A stretch of DNA of 21,275 bases from the NCBI GenBank assembly GCA_900554565.1, contig USHX01000022.1:1-21275 (forward strand). The letters are read 5' to 3'. Shown piece after piece: positions 14,414-21,275 of the stretch. Made by a program: the position numbers and the translations under genes. The notes beneath the pieces were generated by a model. That model ran no database searches and was not told the origin of the DNA. It saw only the letters and a program-made list of their open reading frames with translations. Position 1 is the first letter of the stretch. Each line of letters begins with the position of its first letter. The stretch is from an uncultured Clostridium sp. (GTDB taxonomy: Bacteria; Bacillota; Clostridia; TANB77; CAG-508).

Positions 14414-15320
14414 TTATATTAAAGTTGCTCCAATAATTCCTGCATCATTTGCAAGTTCTGCAACTTTTATATTTATATTTTCTCTTTTATTAAACAAAAC
14501 ATTTGGCTCTAATAATTTGTTTTTTAGTTTTTCTAATAAGATATCTTCAAAGAAGGCAAAACTTCCACCTATTCCTATCATTTCAGGTTCAAAAATATTT
14601 ATCAAATTTGCCAATCCTATGCTTAAATTTTCAATATATTCATCAACCACTTTATCCATTTTCAAATTTAATTCATCTGACAAATTTCTATTTTTTAGCA
14701 ATTCTGCAAGCATTTTTCCTGTTTGATATTCAGAAAAACTTAATGCTTTTCTTAAGTTTTCTTTAAATGCTTTCATTGAACCATACTTCTCAAAACATCC
14801 TTTTTTACCGCAATTACATGGTATACCATTTTTTTCTATTACCATATGACCTACTTCTATTCCGTGGTAAATCACCTGTATCTAGCAATTTGTTGTTTAT
14901 TATAACAGCTGCACCTATTCCAGTTCCTAATGTAAAAAACAGTACTCTATTTGATTCTTTTAAACACCCATATATTTTTTCTGCAAGAGCTGCACATTTA
15001 GCATCATTTGCAAGTAATATTGGTAAGTTCAATTTTTCTTTTAATATTTGTGCAATCTCATAATCCTCTATTCCTATGTTTGCTGCTCTTATTATTTTTT
15101 TACTGTTTACAGTTCCAGGCACGGCAATTCCTATACTTGTAACTTCATATTCTTGTCTTAGTTTTTCGCAATTTTCTATTATATATTTTTCTATTACTTC
15201 TTTTTTCTCGTCTATTGGAAGTCCACTAATTTTTGTTTCTACTTTTTCTATTATTTTTCCTTCACTGTTCACTACTCCAATTGCAATATGGCTTCCACCT
15301 AAATCTATACCTATTTTCAT
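14414..15320 (-). CDS. ROK-family sugar kinase or regulator, broken by one extra base near 14860
   Basis: ROK proteins are glucokinase-like kinases or sugar-responsive repressors; with no N-terminal HTH here, a kinase is likelier. Motifs: MKIGIDLGGSHIAIGVVN (ATP phosphate 1), IGIAVPGTVN, LPILLANDAKCAALAE, FFTLGTGIGAAVIINNKLL. The frame then breaks: after TGDLP the zero frame reads CGG and runs to a stop at 14814, while the +1 frame resumes as HGIEVGHMVIEKNG. That is followed by the ROK zinc site CNCGKKGCFEKYGS and MIGIGGSFAFFED. Skipping one base restores a full-length protein of about 301 residues. The ATG at 15320 follows GAAGGA closely; an upstream TTG at 15335 lacks a ribosome binding site. 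It lies after the pilC terminator, so it is probably a separate unit. It may be a pseudogene, recoded or a sequence error. Confidence 0.85.
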
Positions 15321-15333
15321 AATTCCTTCTTTC

Positions 15334-15377
15334 AAAAATATGTATGCAACTTTTCATTTAATTGCATACATATTTTT
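15334..15377 (-). terminator. Terminator of the type IV pilus operon
   Basis: A perfect 16-bp stem, AAAAATATGTATGCAA (15334-15349) with its complement at 15362-15377, begins 23 bases after the pilC stop and ends in a T-run on the minus strand. Confidence 0.85.
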
Positions 15378-15400
15378 ATTGCTATTTATTTTGCTTAAAT

Positions 15401-16750
15401 TTATACTCCATATGCTGAGAATAAGAAATTTCCCATATAAACTTGGATACATGGTACTAATACAACTAATACGAAGAAGATTAATACTGCACCAACTATT
15501 GCATATACAACTTGTGGTAATGCTTTCATGATTTTGTTCATTATGTTGTCTATATCTATTTCCATATATTCAACCAATTTTTCCATCATTTCTGTTAAGT
15601 CTGTTTGCATACCAATTTTCAACATTTCTGTTGTCATTGATTTAGATAATCCAGATTTTTCAAATGGTTCTATCCATGATGAACCAATTAAGATGTTATT
15701 TATTGATGTTTCTATTATTGATAACATTACATAGTTTTGAACTACGTTTTTACTTACCTCTAACGCTTCCTGGATTCTCATTCCATTTTTTAAGTTTAAA
15801 AGCATAGCTTTCATCAATCGTGAAAAATCCAATGCATATATCAATTCTCCAAATATTGGCATTTTATATTTGAAATAGTGGAAATTATATTTTCCTTTTG
15901 GTGTATTTATATAAAATAATACACCTGCAACTATTGCTAATATTATTGTTACCGGCAAATACCAGTACTTAATCGCCTTGTCTACAAAGTCCGCAAACCA
16001 TAAAGTTATTGCTGGTAATGTTTCTTCAGTTCCTAATTCATCAAATATTCCTTGAATTGCTGGAATAGCAACCAATGTTCCTACTATTAACATTACAAGT
16101 AATAATACAAATTGTACTATATTTGGTATTAATATTGATTTTATTTTTTTAGTCAGTGCTGTGCTATCATCCAAATATTTTACAGCTTGTTCTAATGAGT
16201 TTGTAAGTGATCCTGACAATTCTCCTACTTTTATCATATTTATATATATATATGGAAATACATTTGAATAGTATTCCATTGTTGTATACATGTTTTCACC
16301 AGCTTCTACACCTGCTAAAATATCCTCTAATATTCCTCTAAAAGAAACATTGTCTGTACTTTCAATTATTGTATTTAAAGCATGGATATTGTTGAAGTTC
16401 GCCTTTTTTAATAGATAAAAGTTTTGCGTAAATACAACTATATCTCTTGGTGTTATCTTTTCTGTTTTTGCAAAATATAAGTTTATTTTTTCTTTTGTTG
16501 ATAGTGTTCTTTCTCTATTTTTACCAATTTGTGTTGTGTTTACATTTTTCATTATTTCTTGAATATCTGTTACATTTTTCTTTTTCTTTTTTACTGCATT
16601 TCTAGAACGATAGGCTATTTGTTCTATTGATATTGGTAATAAGTTATTATTTTTTAGTGTTTTTATTAATTGTTGTTTGCTATTTGATTCTACTTTATTT
16701 CTTACTACTACACCTGTTTTTGTCATTGCCCTATAAATATAGGTAGGCAT
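15401..16750 (-). CDS. pilC: Type IV pilus inner-membrane platform protein (PilC/GspF family)
   Basis: The membrane platform that couples the PilB and PilT motors to pilin assembly. 449 residues starting MPTYIYRAMTKTG, with LIKTLKNNNLLPISIEQ, the usual N-terminus. A long charged linker (about 50-90) makes it somewhat longer than many relatives. Two GspF domains follow: the first with YLLKKANFN, ILAGVEAGENMY and MIKVGELSGSL; the second with FSRLMKAMLLNLKNGMRIQE, SSWIEPFEKSG and MLKIGMQTDLTEMM. Membrane spans lie at about 210-230, 255-275 and 415-440. The ATG at 16750 follows AAAGGGGGAAAC. It begins 22 bases after pilT and is the last gene before a terminator. Confidence 0.93.
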   Translation of the reverse strand: MPTYIYRAMTKTGVVVRNKVESNSKQQLIKTLKNNNLLPISIEQIAYRSRNAVKKKKKNVTDIQEIMKNVNTTQIGKNRERTLSTKEKINLYFAKTEKITPRDIVVFTQNFYLLKKANFNNIHALNTIIESTDNVSFRGILEDILAGVEAGENMYTTMEYYSNVFPYIYINMIKVGELSGSLTNSLEQAVKYLDDSTALTKKIKSILIPNIVQFVLLLVMLIVGTLVAIPAIQGIFDELGTEETLPAITLWFADFVDKAIKYWYLPVTIILAIVAGVLFYINTPKGKYNFHYFKYKMPIFGELIYALDFSRLMKAMLLNLKNGMRIQEALEVSKNVVQNYVMLSIIETSINNILIGSSWIEPFEKSGLSKSMTTEMLKIGMQTDLTEMMEKLVEYMEIDIDNIMNKIMKALPQVVYAIVGAVLIFFVLVVLVPCIQVYMGNFLFSAYGV

Positions 16751-16772
16751 TTAAGTTTCCCCCTTTCTTTTA

Positions 16773-17864
16773 TTATCTGCCAATTTTTAATTGCATAATT
16801 GTTCTGTTTAATACTTCTATATTTTTTTCTTCTATTTGTGCTTTGGCTTGGTCTAATGTTATTTTGTCTTCTACAAATAATTTTGCTAAAGAATTTATTA
16901 ATCCTATGCTTCCTTTTTCTAAGTTACTTTGAATTGCATCTTCGATTTCAGATACACTTAATTTTTCTTTTCTTATTATACCAGCAACTATATTGTCTAC
17001 AACCATTACTTCTGGAACTAATACAAGTTTTCCATCTCTTCCTGGTAATAATCTTTGTGATACAACTAGTTTTAATAATGCTGATAGCAAGTATTTTATT
17101 TGTTCTTGATCTCTTACTTCGTAGAAGTTTATCATTCTGTCTATTGTTTCTGCACATGATTTTGTATGAAGTGTTCCTATAACTAAGTGACCAGATTCTG
17201 CCATCTCAATTGCAGCTTCCATTGTTACTTTATCACGAATCTCTCCTATTACTAAGATATCACAGTCTTCTCTTAATGAGTTTTTAACACCATCGCTAAA
17301 TGTTAAACTATCTCTTCCTCTTCCAACTTCTTTTTGTACTATCAAAGATTTTTTAGAGTGATGTTTATATTCTACTGGGTTTTCTAGTGTTAGTATTTTC
17401 TTATTTTGATTTTCATTTATATGGTTTATTAATGCATTTAATGTTGTACTTTTACCAGAGTTTGTTTTTCCTGTAACTAGTATTAAACCTTGTGGTTGAT
17501 ATGTCATTCTTCTTACTATATCTGGTACACCTAAAGATTCATATGGTGGTAATGTATTTTTTATAAGTCTTAGTGTACATAGTGGTATATCATCTGATAA
17601 TGATATATTCACTCTTAAACGAATATCTCTATATTCATATGATGTATCTAGTTTTCTTGTTGTATTAAAAACTTCATCTTTATCAACATTTCCTTTTACT
17701 AAATAATCATAAATTTCGCTCATGTCATCTGGAGTTAAAACCTCACTTCCTTCTACTGGAATTAGTTGTCTTGATATTCTTAACATTGGTTTATTATCAC
17801 ATATTAAGTGAACATCTGAAGCATCTAATCTTATAGCTTCATCTAATATTCTATCTAAATTCAT
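16773..17864 (-). CDS. pilT: Type IV pilus retraction ATPase (PilT family)
   Basis: A cytoplasmic hexameric ATPase that disassembles pili to give twitching or uptake. 363 residues: N-terminal LDASDVHLICDNKPMLRI, the arginine-bearing RLRVNISL, Walker A GKTNSGKSTT (in place of the usual GPTGSGKSTT), LENPVEYKH (Asp box), Walker B ILVIGEIRD and the His box GHLVIGTLHT. Then LLSALLKLVVSQRLLP and the C-terminal PilT-type IQSNLEKGSIGLINSLAKLF. There is no tetracysteine zinc site, which separates it from PilB. The ATG at 17864 follows GAAGGAGG. It follows pilB by 21 bases. A second PilB-like role is unlikely, but only the motif pattern separates the two. Confidence 0.92.
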   Translation of the reverse strand: MNLDRILDEAIRLDASDVHLICDNKPMLRISRQLIPVEGSEVLTPDDMSEIYDYLVKGNVDKDEVFNTTRKLDTSYEYRDIRLRVNISLSDDIPLCTLRLIKNTLPPYESLGVPDIVRRMTYQPQGLILVTGKTNSGKSTTLNALINHINENQNKKILTLENPVEYKHHSKKSLIVQKEVGRGRDSLTFSDGVKNSLREDCDILVIGEIRDKVTMEAAIEMAESGHLVIGTLHTKSCAETIDRMINFYEVRDQEQIKYLLSALLKLVVSQRLLPGRDGKLVLVPEVMVVDNIVAGIIRKEKLSVSEIEDAIQSNLEKGSIGLINSLAKLFVEDKITLDQAKAQIEEKNIEVLNRTIMQLKIGR

Positions 17865-17885
17865 TTTCTTTTCCTCCTTCGTATT

Positions 17886-19520
17886 CTAGAAAAATAGCAA
17901 TTTATTATTTAATTCTGTTAAACTTGTATACCCCTGTATTACTTTGTTTATACCATCCACAATTAAAGGTCTATATCCATTCTTTAATGCTTCTTTTCTT
18001 ATTTCAATACTTGACTTTCCTTCCATTATTAGTTGTTTTATTTCATCTGTTACATCTAGTATTTCGAAAATACCAATTCTGCTATAATATCCTGTATTGT
18101 TACAGTGTTTGCAACCAACTGCATCATATGTTAAACCATTTAGGTCAAAGTCTACTCCATATTTTTCACCTATTGAAGTCATTATTCTTTTTTCATCTTC
18201 TGTATATGGTCTTTCTTTTTTACATTCTGGGCACAGTCTTCTTACCAATCTTTGTGATATTGCTGTTGCTAATGTACTTGCTATGTCATAATCTGATAAT
18301 CCCATTTTTCTTAATCTTGTTATTACTTCTATACTGTCTATTGTATGGATTGTTGATAATACATAGTGTCCTGTTTGTCCAGCTTGTATAGCTATTTCTC
18401 CAGTTTCTTTATCTCTTATTTCTCCTACTAGAATAATGTCAGGGTCTTGTCTTAATACTGTTCTTAATGAACCAGAAAATGATGATTTATTATCTATTTC
18501 TATTTGGTTTAGTCCTGGTATACGAATTTCTACTGGGTCTTCAATTGTTGTTATATTTATTTCTGGTCTATTTAAGTAGTCTATTATACTGTATAAACTT
18601 GTTGTTTTACCTTCACCAGTTGGTGCTGCCATTATTGTTATACTGTTTTTCTTATGAACACTTCTTCTAAATTCATCTTCTGTTCCAGGATATCCTAATT
18701 CAAATATGTTTCTTATATTAGCATCCTTTTTTAGTAATCTTAAAACGAATTTTTCTCCATATACATTTGGTTGTGAAGATACACGAATATTATAATCTTC
18801 ATACAACAAAATTCTACCATCTTGTGATTCTTGTTTTTCTTGATGCATATTTGAAATTGCTTTTAACCTACCAATTATCTGACTTTGTTTGTCTTTATCT
18901 ATAGTTGCTGCTGTAAATAATTCACCATCTATTCTATATCTTACTCTAACTTGGTCTTGCATTGGTTCAATGTGAATATCACTTGCACGTCTTTCCATTC
19001 CTGTTTTTATTATACTATCAACTAGTCCTGTTACTGTTTCGCTTCTTCCAGCTGTATTTAGGTTTGATGTTGCAGTTCCTTCTAATGATTTTAGAATTCT
19101 ATCTATGTCACTATCAAATGTAATATAGCTTTCCATTACTAGTCCTTTATTTAAAAGTAATAGTCTTACAGTATCCATTGCATTTTTGTTTGCAGTACTT
19201 GCAAAACATACTTTTATTTTTCCAGCTGATACTTCAAATGGAATTGCTTTATTTTGTTTAGCTACATCTAGTGATATATAATCTGTTAATTTTACTTTTA
19301 ATGTTCTTCCATTTAATATAATTCCTTTTGTTCCTAATATTTCTCCTATTGCATTTATTAATTTGTTTGGTTCACATGCTTCTAAAGTGTATAAAATATC
19401 TCCAAGTTTTTGATTTTGATGGTCTCTTTGATATTGTAATGCTGCCTCTATGTCCCCTTCTGTTACTATCCCTCTTTTAACTAATTCAACACCTATTGGC
19501 TGTTTTCTTCTCATTTCCAT
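17886..19520 (-). CDS. pilB: Type IV pilus assembly ATPase (PilB/GspE family)
   Basis: The cytoplasmic motor for pilus extension. 544 residues. The N-terminal GspE/MshEN-type domain starts MEMRRKQPIGVELVKRGIVT, with KLGDILYTLEA and ISLDVAKQNKAIPFEV. The core has ASDIHIEPMQDQVRVRYRID, QESQDGRI, Walker A APTGEGKTTS, TIEDPVEIRIPGLNQIE, Walker B ILVGEIRD and GHYVLSTIHT. The zinc site is CPEC...CKHC with GYYSRIGIFEIL following. I place the start at 19520, 8 bases from AAAGGAAG; the in-frame ATG at 19562 has no such site and would translate through it. It follows the second minor prepilin by 88 bases and leads directly into pilT. Confidence 0.94.
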   Translation of the reverse strand: MEMRRKQPIGVELVKRGIVTEGDIEAALQYQRDHQNQKLGDILYTLEACEPNKLINAIGEILGTKGIILNGRTLKVKLTDYISLDVAKQNKAIPFEVSAGKIKVCFASTANKNAMDTVRLLLLNKGLVMESYITFDSDIDRILKSLEGTATSNLNTAGRSETVTGLVDSIIKTGMERRASDIHIEPMQDQVRVRYRIDGELFTAATIDKDKQSQIIGRLKAISNMHQEKQESQDGRILLYEDYNIRVSSQPNVYGEKFVLRLLKKDANIRNIFELGYPGTEDEFRRSVHKKNSITIMAAPTGEGKTTSLYSIIDYLNRPEINITTIEDPVEIRIPGLNQIEIDNKSSFSGSLRTVLRQDPDIILVGEIRDKETGEIAIQAGQTGHYVLSTIHTIDSIEVITRLRKMGLSDYDIASTLATAISQRLVRRLCPECKKERPYTEDEKRIMTSIGEKYGVDFDLNGLTYDAVGCKHCNNTGYYSRIGIFEILDVTDEIKQLIMEGKSSIEIRKEALKNGYRPLIVDGINKVIQGYTSLTELNNKLLFF

Positions 19521-19608
19521 AAGGTTTTCTTCCTTTCTTTTGTATTCTATACAATTATACAATATTTTTATAGATTTTTGTTAGTTATTTTCAAATTGCA
19601 TATATTTA

Positions 19609-20028
19609 CTATTTTTTTAATGTATATGTTATATTTTTTTTGCTTTGTCCTTGTGCTTTAAATACTACTTTTATTACATCATTTCCGCCTTCTATTCCTG
19701 TTTCAAAAGAGCATTTTTCTATTCCACTACATATTTTCACTTTATTTCTGTATATTCCTTTGTTTGCTGCTATGAATGTATATTGAACACCATTATCAAA
19801 CACTATATAGTTGTCTTTACATTCAAGCACTTTTATGTTTGAATGGTTTGCTTCATCTGTTATAAATGTGTTAAATGTTGTGTATTCTGTTATTGGATCT
19901 ATGTCTTTTATATCGATTGTATTTTTGTAAAAAAATGTTGTTATTATTGCTAATATTCCTACAACTAAAGCCATTACAATTACATAAACTGTTAATGAAA
20001 TTAGTGTAACACCTTTTTCATTTTTCAT
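19609..20028 (-). CDS. Minor prepilin-like protein (PilW/ComGF-like)
   Basis: 139 residues. NEKG^VTLISLTVYVIVMALV (about 3-22) is a short prepilin leader and hydrophobic helix with Ser rather than Glu at mature position 5. The remainder is a small beta-rich globular part containing two Cys (LECKDN and KICSGIEKC region) that could pair outside the cell. Its ATG at 20028 comes one base after the preceding prepilin stop, with AAAGGAG upstream, so the two are translationally linked. The helix pattern resembles minor pilins that prime pilus tips. The specific name is not certain. Confidence 0.8.
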   Translation of the reverse strand: MKNEKGVTLISLTVYVIVMALVVGILAIITTFFYKNTIDIKDIDPITEYTTFNTFITDEANHSNIKVLECKDNYIVFDNGVQYTFIAANKGIYRNKVKICSGIEKCSFETGIEGGNDVIKVVFKAQGQSKKNITYTLKK

Positions 20029-20029
20029 T

Positions 20030-20467
20030 TTAGTTCTCCTTTGAAATTATTGTTGAAAGTTCAACTGATTGCTTTTTACCTTTAAACATATATTCTATTT
20101 TTACTGTTACTCTTTTTACCAGATTAAATATTTTATTTTCATTTCCAGGAATTTCAGTATAGTCTGTTACTGTTGTTGTTTTGTAAAATCCTTCTTTTCC
20201 CGTTTCTTGATTTACCAATTCATTTCCATTTTTGTCTTGTGTACTGTTTGAGTTTAGCCCATCATATACTTTAAATCCATTTGCTTTTACTTCTTCTATT
20301 TCATTTACTGCTATTTCTGTTGCTGTAGATTTATATTCAATTTCTTTTGCTGTACTATTTGATGCATATATTAAACTTGCAATTATTGATACAAATATAA
20401 ATATAACAATTATTGCTATTGCTGCATCTACACCTGTATAACCATTTTCACTTTTTAATATTTTCAT
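20030..20467 (-). CDS. Minor prepilin-like protein (PilV-like)
   Basis: 145 residues. ENG^YTGVDAAIAIIVIFIFVS gives a prepilin cleavage site and helix; mature position 5 is Asp, an acidic stand-in for the Glu that neutralises the neighbouring N-terminus during assembly. After the helix, TATEIAVNEIEEVKANGFKV resembles the PilV/GspI-type continuation, followed by a beta-rich domain ending VELSTIISKEN. AAAGGAG lies before the ATG at 20467, 11 bases after the pilD-type stop. The position between the peptidase and pilB genes supports a role in the same machine. Naming is tentative. Confidence 0.8.
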   Translation of the reverse strand: MKILKSENGYTGVDAAIAIIVIFIFVSIIASLIYASNSTAKEIEYKSTATEIAVNEIEEVKANGFKVYDGLNSNSTQDKNGNELVNQETGKEGFYKTTTVTDYTEIPGNENKIFNLVKRVTVKIEYMFKGKKQSVELSTIISKEN

Positions 20468-20478
20468 GCAATTCTCCT

Positions 20479-21275
20479 TTATAAAATGTAATTATTATAT
20501 AGCAATGCTACTATAAATAATAAAACATTTGAAAAACCTATATAAAATCCAATGCTTATATTGTCTGTGATTTGTTTATCAGTTTTTCTATTTTTATTTG
20601 CCATATTTTTTATTTTATAGATTAGAACATAAATTGCTATTGCAAGTAATGCAACAACTATTGATAGTCCTGTTATATACTCACTTGTGAATATTATCAT
20701 TGTTATTATTGATAATAATATCCCACTTGTATATGTACTTTTTGCCTTTTTCTTTAATGTTAGTGTGTCGTAAATTAATATTGCTATATACAATATTAAA
20801 TATATACCATATCTATATATATTAGCTTTTTCTACTATGCATAGATATACCATATATATCATAGATATTGCGATTCCATAGATATTTACTGCTTTGTCCA
20901 TATTTCTATTTTCTTTGTCTATTCCTGATATTAATATAACAAATGTTAAATATAATACTATAAAACAAATTTCTATTATTGCTGTTTTGTTTAAGTTGAA
21001 TATGCTTAGCTTTAATGCATATGCAATTATTACAAATAGTCCTCCGGATAACATTTCTAGTATTAAATATCTTGGTCTGATTTTTTGTTTGCAATATCTG
21101 CACTTTCCACCTAATAATATATAACTAAATATTGGAAACAAGTCTAATAAGCCTAATTTGTGGTTACAATTAGGACAGTATGAATGTGTATGAACTATGT
21201 CTTGTCTTTTTGGAATTCTATATACTGCTAGTGTATAAAAGCTTCCAAATAGTGTTCCTATTATGAATATTATTA
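20479..21275 (-). CDS. pilD: Prepilin peptidase-like protein (PilD type), 5' end outside the window, no clear GxGD motif
   Basis: PilD cleaves prepilin leaders and N-methylates the new end, working in the membrane. I translated the frame to the window edge (264 visible codons plus stop); only about ten N-terminal residues seem missing. It has FGSFYTLAVYRIP, the zinc tetracysteine CPNC...CRYC followed by KIRPRYLILEML, then about seven membrane segments. The first catalytic Asp is visible in ISGIDKENRNMDKAVN. Where GxGDxK is expected near the second Asp I read LIYDTLTLKKKAKSTY, which keeps an Asp but neither Gly. The C-terminal SIGFYIGFSN resembles the usual PFGPF region. It opens the visible pilus operon. 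The fold and neighbours make the family secure; proteolytic competence is open. Confidence 0.85.
   Translation of the reverse strand, partial: IIFIIGTLFGSFYTLAVYRIPKRQDIVHTHSYCPNCNHKLGLLDLFPIFSYILLGGKCRYCKQKIRPRYLILEMLSGGLFVIIAYALKLSIFNLNKTAIIEICFIVLYLTFVILISGIDKENRNMDKAVNIYGIAISMIYMVYLCIVEKANIYRYGIYLILYIAILIYDTLTLKKKAKSTYTSGILLSIITMIIFTSEYITGLSIVVALLAIAIYVLIYKIKNMANKNRKTDKQITDNISIGFYIGFSNVLLFIVALLYNNYIL

Noticed and set aside
1..21275. CRISPR array, tRNA or rRNA genes, known riboswitches
   Set aside because: No regularly spaced repeats, cloverleaf-like sequence, rRNA motifs or recognisable riboswitch cores were seen on either strand.

Overview
The window is an AT-rich chromosomal segment with almost all genes on the minus strand. 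Strong AGGAGG-type ribosome binding sites, TAA-dominated stop codons, a Gram-positive type IV pilus cluster and the Firmicutes order rpsB-tsf-pyrH-frr-uppS-cdsA-rseP point to an uncultured, probably gut-associated clostridial member of the Bacillota. The placement is inferred from gene content and codon use; there is no rRNA in the window.

Layout (minus-strand genes are transcribed right to left). 20479-21275 to 15401 is a compact type IV pilus operon: pilD-like prepilin peptidase (5' end outside the window), two minor prepilins, pilB, pilT and pilC, closed by a terminator hairpin. 15320-14414 is a ROK-family sugar kinase or regulator broken by one extra base. 13270-14340 is a plus-strand secreted GH25 lysozyme with two LysM repeats whose only well-placed start codon is AUU; no ATG, GTG or TTG start lies at its N-terminus. 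12922-11148 is rpsB and tsf, with a strong promoter and an internal terminator.

11099-6480 is an accessory block set between tsf and pyrH, which are normally adjacent. It holds a divergent Xre-type regulator, a prepilin-like protein with a C-terminal formylglycine-enzyme/C-type-lectin-like domain, a decayed second prepilin-like gene, an IS30-family element with recognisable ends and a 3-bp target duplication, and an Rpn/PD-(D/E)XK transposase-like nuclease. 6338-1703 returns to the housekeeping operon: pyrH, frr, an ispA-type prenyl synthase, uppS, cdsA and an rseP-type site-2 protease. rseP is interrupted by one extra base and lacks a PDZ domain; dxr is absent from its usual place. 1590-1 is the N-terminal 530 codons of an alpha-glucan phosphorylase, with its own promoter.

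How the genes work together: rpsB, tsf and frr serve translation. pyrH supplies UDP for CTP, which CdsA uses. The ispA-type enzyme and UppS make undecaprenyl diphosphate for the cell wall. The pilus genes form an envelope-spanning machine, and the GH25-LysM protein would act in the cell wall.

Most unusual signals: (1) the only two in-frame CGG codons I found in coding sequence both lie at the two +1 frame breaks (rseP and ROK); (2) the AUU start of the lysozyme; (3) a PDZ-less site-2 protease; (4) a prepilin peptidase without a recognisable GxGD motif; (5) an accessory block whose promoters share an ATGTTGCA motif, one copy being a perfect 12-bp palindrome over a -35 box beside the Xre gene.
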